Source of the DNA: Clostridia bacterium
GTDB lineage: Bacteria; Bacillota_A; Clostridia; Christensenellales; Aristaeellaceae
NCBI GenBank assembly: GCA_017648805.1
Contig: JAGCIC010000001.1
Span: forward strand, 1 to 7,781
Reading direction: 5' to 3'
DNA: 7,781 nucleotides
Shown here in pieces: positions 5,880 to 7,781 of the stretch; within the stretch, counting starts at the first letter, position 1, and each line of letters opens with the position of its first letter. A program made the position numbers and the translations under genes. The notes under the pieces were generated by a model. The model saw nothing but the letters and a program-made list of their open reading frames with translations, had not been told where the DNA came from and made no database searches.

Positions 5880-7058
5880 ATGAAGAAGGCATTTGTTTTC
5901 TTTCTGCTGGCGGCACTGCTGTTTTCCCCGGCCTGCCTTGCCGACTGGGAACCCGTAACGGACATCACGCTGTATTCCGGCCCCGGCACCAATTATACCG
6001 CGGAGCTGGGCACGCTTAAAAGGGGCGCTTACGTGCAGGTGGATGCCCTGGCGTACGACAGGCAGGGCAGCATCTGGGCGCATTTCACCTTCGCGGGCAG
6101 AAACGGACGCCTGTTTATGGCCTACGCGCCCATCTACAGACTGCAGGTGCCGAGCTACAACTACAGCTATATCGGCTTCGAAAAAGAACCGTACATGGAC
6201 CTGCTGGTGAAAGAAAACACCTACGTGTACTACGGGCCGTATAAGCGCGGCGTCGAGGAACTGGACTACTCGAGGCGTCCCGGCATACTTTACGCGGGGG
6301 ATGTGGTGTCGGTGATCGACGAAACAAACGAGTGCTTCCTCGTCGAATACCTGGAGGACGGCTATAACGTGAGAGGCTATGTGCCGTCCGGCGCGCTCGG
6401 GTACGGGAATGAGCCGGAGGACAGCTATTATCCCGGCACTGCTGGCGGCGCTTACGGCGATCCGTATTCCGGGTACTGGCAGGACGATACTGCCGGCTAT
6501 TCCGGATACAGCGGATACCCGGGCTATCAAGGCGCGTCCCCCTCCTACGTGTTCAGGGCAAGTACGGGACAGAACATAAACAGGTACCGGGTGTACGAAA
6601 GCAGCCACCTGACCAACCAGTGGAACGACTACAAGAGCGAGTACGCGTTTGACGGCCTGCCGTCCACGGACTGGGTGGAAGGCTCCGAAGGAAAGCAGCT
6701 GAATGACTGCGTGGGCTGCGTATGGCGCGTATCCGACAGGCGCATAGCGGCGTGCGGAATAGCCATAAAGGGCGGCATGCAGTACAAGGGCTACGAATCC
6801 TGGAACAGGAACCAGCGTCCCAAGAACATTATAGTCAATGTGAACGGCTCCGAATATTACTTCAGCCTGGCGGATACGATGGAGGAACAGACGTTCTATT
6901 TTAACGGTGATGTTATCAGGCCGGACGCGAACGGCAGGCTGGATCTCAGGGTGACGGTGACTGGCGTGTACCGGACGGTCAACGAGGAAGGCAATCCGGT
7001 AGGCAAGTACGACATAGCCATAAACGATATAGACCTGATCTGCACATACGCCGGATAA
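5880..7058 (+). CDS. Secreted protein with two SH3-like repeats and a C-terminal NADase-type/discoidin-like glycan-binding domain
   Basis: 392-residue exported protein. Residues 1-21 form a signal peptide (MKK, hydrophobic core, likely cut after CLA21); no convincing lipobox. The first SH3-like repeat (about 27-90) begins ITLYSGPGTNYTAELGTLKRG, the usual bacterial SH3 opening, and a second (about 108-173) has a modified opening TYVYYGPY and ends FLVEYLEDGYNVRGYVPSGAL. A Gly/Tyr-rich linker (about 174-222) contains GYSGYSGYPGYQG. The C-terminal domain (about 223-390) has AFDGLPSTDWVEG (256-268), YESWNRNQRPKNIIVNVNG (305-323), and YDIAINDIDL (377-386), matching the NADase-type glycan-binding or discoidin-like family. 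A CxxC pair (Cys277/Cys280) and Cys292 may form disulfides. AAAGGAG (5867-5873) precedes the ATG by 6 nt. It is a paralogue of the next gene. Likely cell-envelope or glycan association is inferred from the domains; the partner is unknown. Confidence 0.85.
   Translation: MKKAFVFFLLAALLFSPACLADWEPVTDITLYSGPGTNYTAELGTLKRGAYVQVDALAYDRQGSIWAHFTFAGRNGRLFMAYAPIYRLQVPSYNYSYIGFEKEPYMDLLVKENTYVYYGPYKRGVEELDYSRRPGILYAGDVVSVIDETNECFLVEYLEDGYNVRGYVPSGALGYGNEPEDSYYPGTAGGAYGDPYSGYWQDDTAGYSGYSGYPGYQGASPSYVFRASTGQNINRYRVYESSHLTNQWNDYKSEYAFDGLPSTDWVEGSEGKQLNDCVGCVWRVSDRRIAACGIAIKGGMQYKGYESWNRNQRPKNIIVNVNGSEYYFSLADTMEEQTFYFNGDVIRPDANGRLDLRVTVTGVYRTVNEEGNPVGKYDIAINDIDLICTYAG
5973..6242 (+). repeat. Segment of the first paralogue retaining nucleotide identity with the second
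   Basis: A 15-nt block (5973-5987, coding YSGPG) recurs exactly at 7255-7269 and a 21-nt block (6222-6242, coding YVYYGPY) recurs exactly at 7510-7530. Offsets of 1282 and 1288 nt differ by small in-frame indels. This supports tandem gene duplication followed by divergence. Confidence 0.7.
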
Positions 7059-7064
7059 AAGCTT

Positions 7065-7103
7065 CAAAAACGTTCGGTTTTGCCCGGTCCGGGCCCAAAA
7101 ACG
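7065..7103 (+). repeat. Inverted and direct repeat cluster between the two secreted-protein genes
   Basis: CAAAAACG occurs at 7065-7072 and again at 7096-7103, flanking TTTTG (7078-7082). The central TTTTG can pair with either CAAAA copy; the downstream choice also uses CCCG/CGGG (7083-7086 with 7090-7093, 3-nt loop, two bulged C). No T run follows, so a normal intrinsic terminator is not supported. It may be a processing hairpin or have no role. Confidence 0.35.
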
Positions 7104-7105
7104 GC

Positions 7106-7134
7106 TTGCATAGGTCATTGTGTTGTAGTAAAAT
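7106..7134 (+). promoter_or_regulatory. Sigma-A-type promoter for the second secreted-protein gene
   Basis: TTGCAT (7106-7111), a 17-nt spacer and TAAAAT (7129-7134) lie 30 nt upstream of the ATG at 7165. Spacing is ideal and the -10 is one base from consensus, so the second paralogue is probably transcribed on its own as well as by any read-through. Confidence 0.7.
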
Positions 7135-7164
7135 AAAAACAAAGTTTGACGGGAGGGACAAACA

Positions 7165-7781
7165 ATGAAGAAGACAGTTATTCTGCTGCTTTTGGCGGCA
7201 CTGCTGCTGACCCAGGTCTGCTTTGCCTGGGAGCCCGTGGTAGACATTATCGTCTATTCCGGCCCCGGCTACGACTATACCAGCGAACTGGGCACACTGA
7301 CCAAGGACTGGGCCGTGAACATCGAGTCGCTGGCTTACGACCGGCTGGACTGCCTGTGGGCGCATATCTCCTTTACGGGCAGGGACGGGCGCAAGTACAT
7401 GGCTTACACGCCCGTGAACACCCTGAACCTGGAAAAGCAGAACCTGTACAACTATTATAACACTGTCGAGTTTGGTTCCTCTGCGAGCATGGTGGCGCTG
7501 GTGAACACTTACGTGTACTACGGGCCGTATTATCCCTACGATTACGCCCGGCAGTACGCCAAGCGCTCCAGGATATTAAGGAAGGGCACCTATGTGTCCC
7601 TGATAGAGACGCTGCAGGACTATTACCTGGTGGAGTTTGAAGAGGACGGCTTTAAGGCCAGGGGCTACGTGCCCATAAACACCGTCGCCCAGAGTACCAT
7701 GCCCAACGAAGACGTATACGATTACTGGGAGACTCCTTCTTACTTCTATACCCCCACACCGAGCCCCACACCGAGCCCCAC
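7165..7781 (+). CDS. Secreted protein with two SH3-like repeats and a Pro-Thr-Ser linker, C-terminus missing
   Basis: Open to the right edge: 205 complete codons are visible and no stop is reached. Residues 1-21 are a signal peptide (MKKTVILLLL core, likely cut after CFA21). The first SH3-like repeat (about 27-90) has VYSGPGYDYTSELGTL; the second (about 108-175) has TYVYYGPYYPYDYARQY and ends YYLVEFEEDGFKARGYVPINTV. It aligns along its whole visible length, apart from small gaps, with the preceding gene, including the WEPV start of the mature protein and LAYDR near residue 56. After residue 190 it enters a PTPSPTPSP linker, unlike the Gly/Tyr linker of the first paralogue. GGGAGG (7151-7156) gives 8 nt spacing to the ATG. 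A glycan-binding C-terminal domain beyond the edge is plausible by analogy but is not seen. Confidence 0.85.
   Translation, partial: MKKTVILLLLAALLLTQVCFAWEPVVDIIVYSGPGYDYTSELGTLTKDWAVNIESLAYDRLDCLWAHISFTGRDGRKYMAYTPVNTLNLEKQNLYNYYNTVEFGSSASMVALVNTYVYYGPYYPYDYARQYAKRSRILRKGTYVSLIETLQDYYLVEFEEDGFKARGYVPINTVAQSTMPNEDVYDYWETPSYFYTPTPSPTPSP
7752..7781 (+). repeat. 12-nt tandem repeat encoding the TPSP linker
   Basis: The unit CCCCACACCGAG occurs at 7752-7763 and 7764-7775 and continues as CCCCAC at 7776-7781. It encodes the four-residue period of Pro-Thr-Pro-Ser. Exact copies of 12 nt, a multiple of three, allow linker length change without frameshift. The total copy number is unknown because the window ends inside it. 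Confidence 0.8.

Noticed and set aside
5880..5939. Lipoprotein signal in the secreted paralogues
   Set aside because: Cys19 in each follows SPA or TQV, which do not fit a lipobox; ordinary signal peptidase cleavage after residue 21 fits better.
5850..7247. 465-residue minus-strand open frame opposite the first secreted-protein gene
   Set aside because: It is antisense to a gene with a clear signal peptide and domains, is rich in Val, His and Arg as expected from reverse reading of GC-rich codons, and shows no recognisable motif or good ribosome site.

Overview
The window looks like a chromosomal segment from a GC-rich member of the Firmicutes/Clostridia, possibly an uncultured gut or rumen lineage. 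The pointers are strong AGGAGG-type ribosome sites, sigma-A-type promoters, glycine dehydrogenase split into two subunits (gcvPA and gcvPB), a tandem glycine riboswitch ending in an intrinsic terminator, and secreted SH3-like proteins with a PTPSP linker. AGG (Arg) and ATA (Ile) codons are common despite the high GC. The exact taxon cannot be named from sequence alone.

Region 1 (1-3177, minus strand) is a glycine cleavage operon in the order gcvT-gcvH-gcvPA-gcvPB; gcvPB runs off the left edge after 42 codons. The genes are tightly packed: gcvH and gcvPA overlap as TAATG, gcvPA and gcvPB as ATGA. A near-consensus promoter (TTGACC-17-TACAAT) starts a leader of about 215 nt. The leader holds a two-aptamer glycine riboswitch whose last aptamer helix shares its 3' strand with a perfect 16-bp terminator stem. 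This predicts that glycine turns the operon on by antitermination.

Region 2 (3212-5798, plus strand) is a divergently transcribed three-gene operon: a ThuA-like protein, a hydroxypyruvate-isomerase-like TIM barrel, and a Gfo/Idh/MocA-type oxidoreductase in which the usual E-K-P motif reads E-T-P. The set resembles carbohydrate or sugar-derivative catabolism modules, but no transporter, kinase or regulator is visible, so the substrate is unknown.

Region 3 (5880-7781, plus strand) holds two tandem paralogous secreted proteins. Each has a signal peptide and two SH3-like repeats. The first continues through a Gly/Tyr-rich linker into a discoidin-like/NADase-type glycan-binding domain. The second enters a Pro-Thr-Ser linker and is cut by the window edge. 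They are probably extracytoplasmic envelope or glycan-binding proteins of unknown role.

No RNA genes (rRNA, tRNA), CRISPR arrays, insertion sequences or phage genes were seen. The clearest points of interest are the fully readable riboswitch switching platform, the E-T-P oxidoreductase in an operon of unknown substrate, and the duplicated secreted proteins with different linkers.
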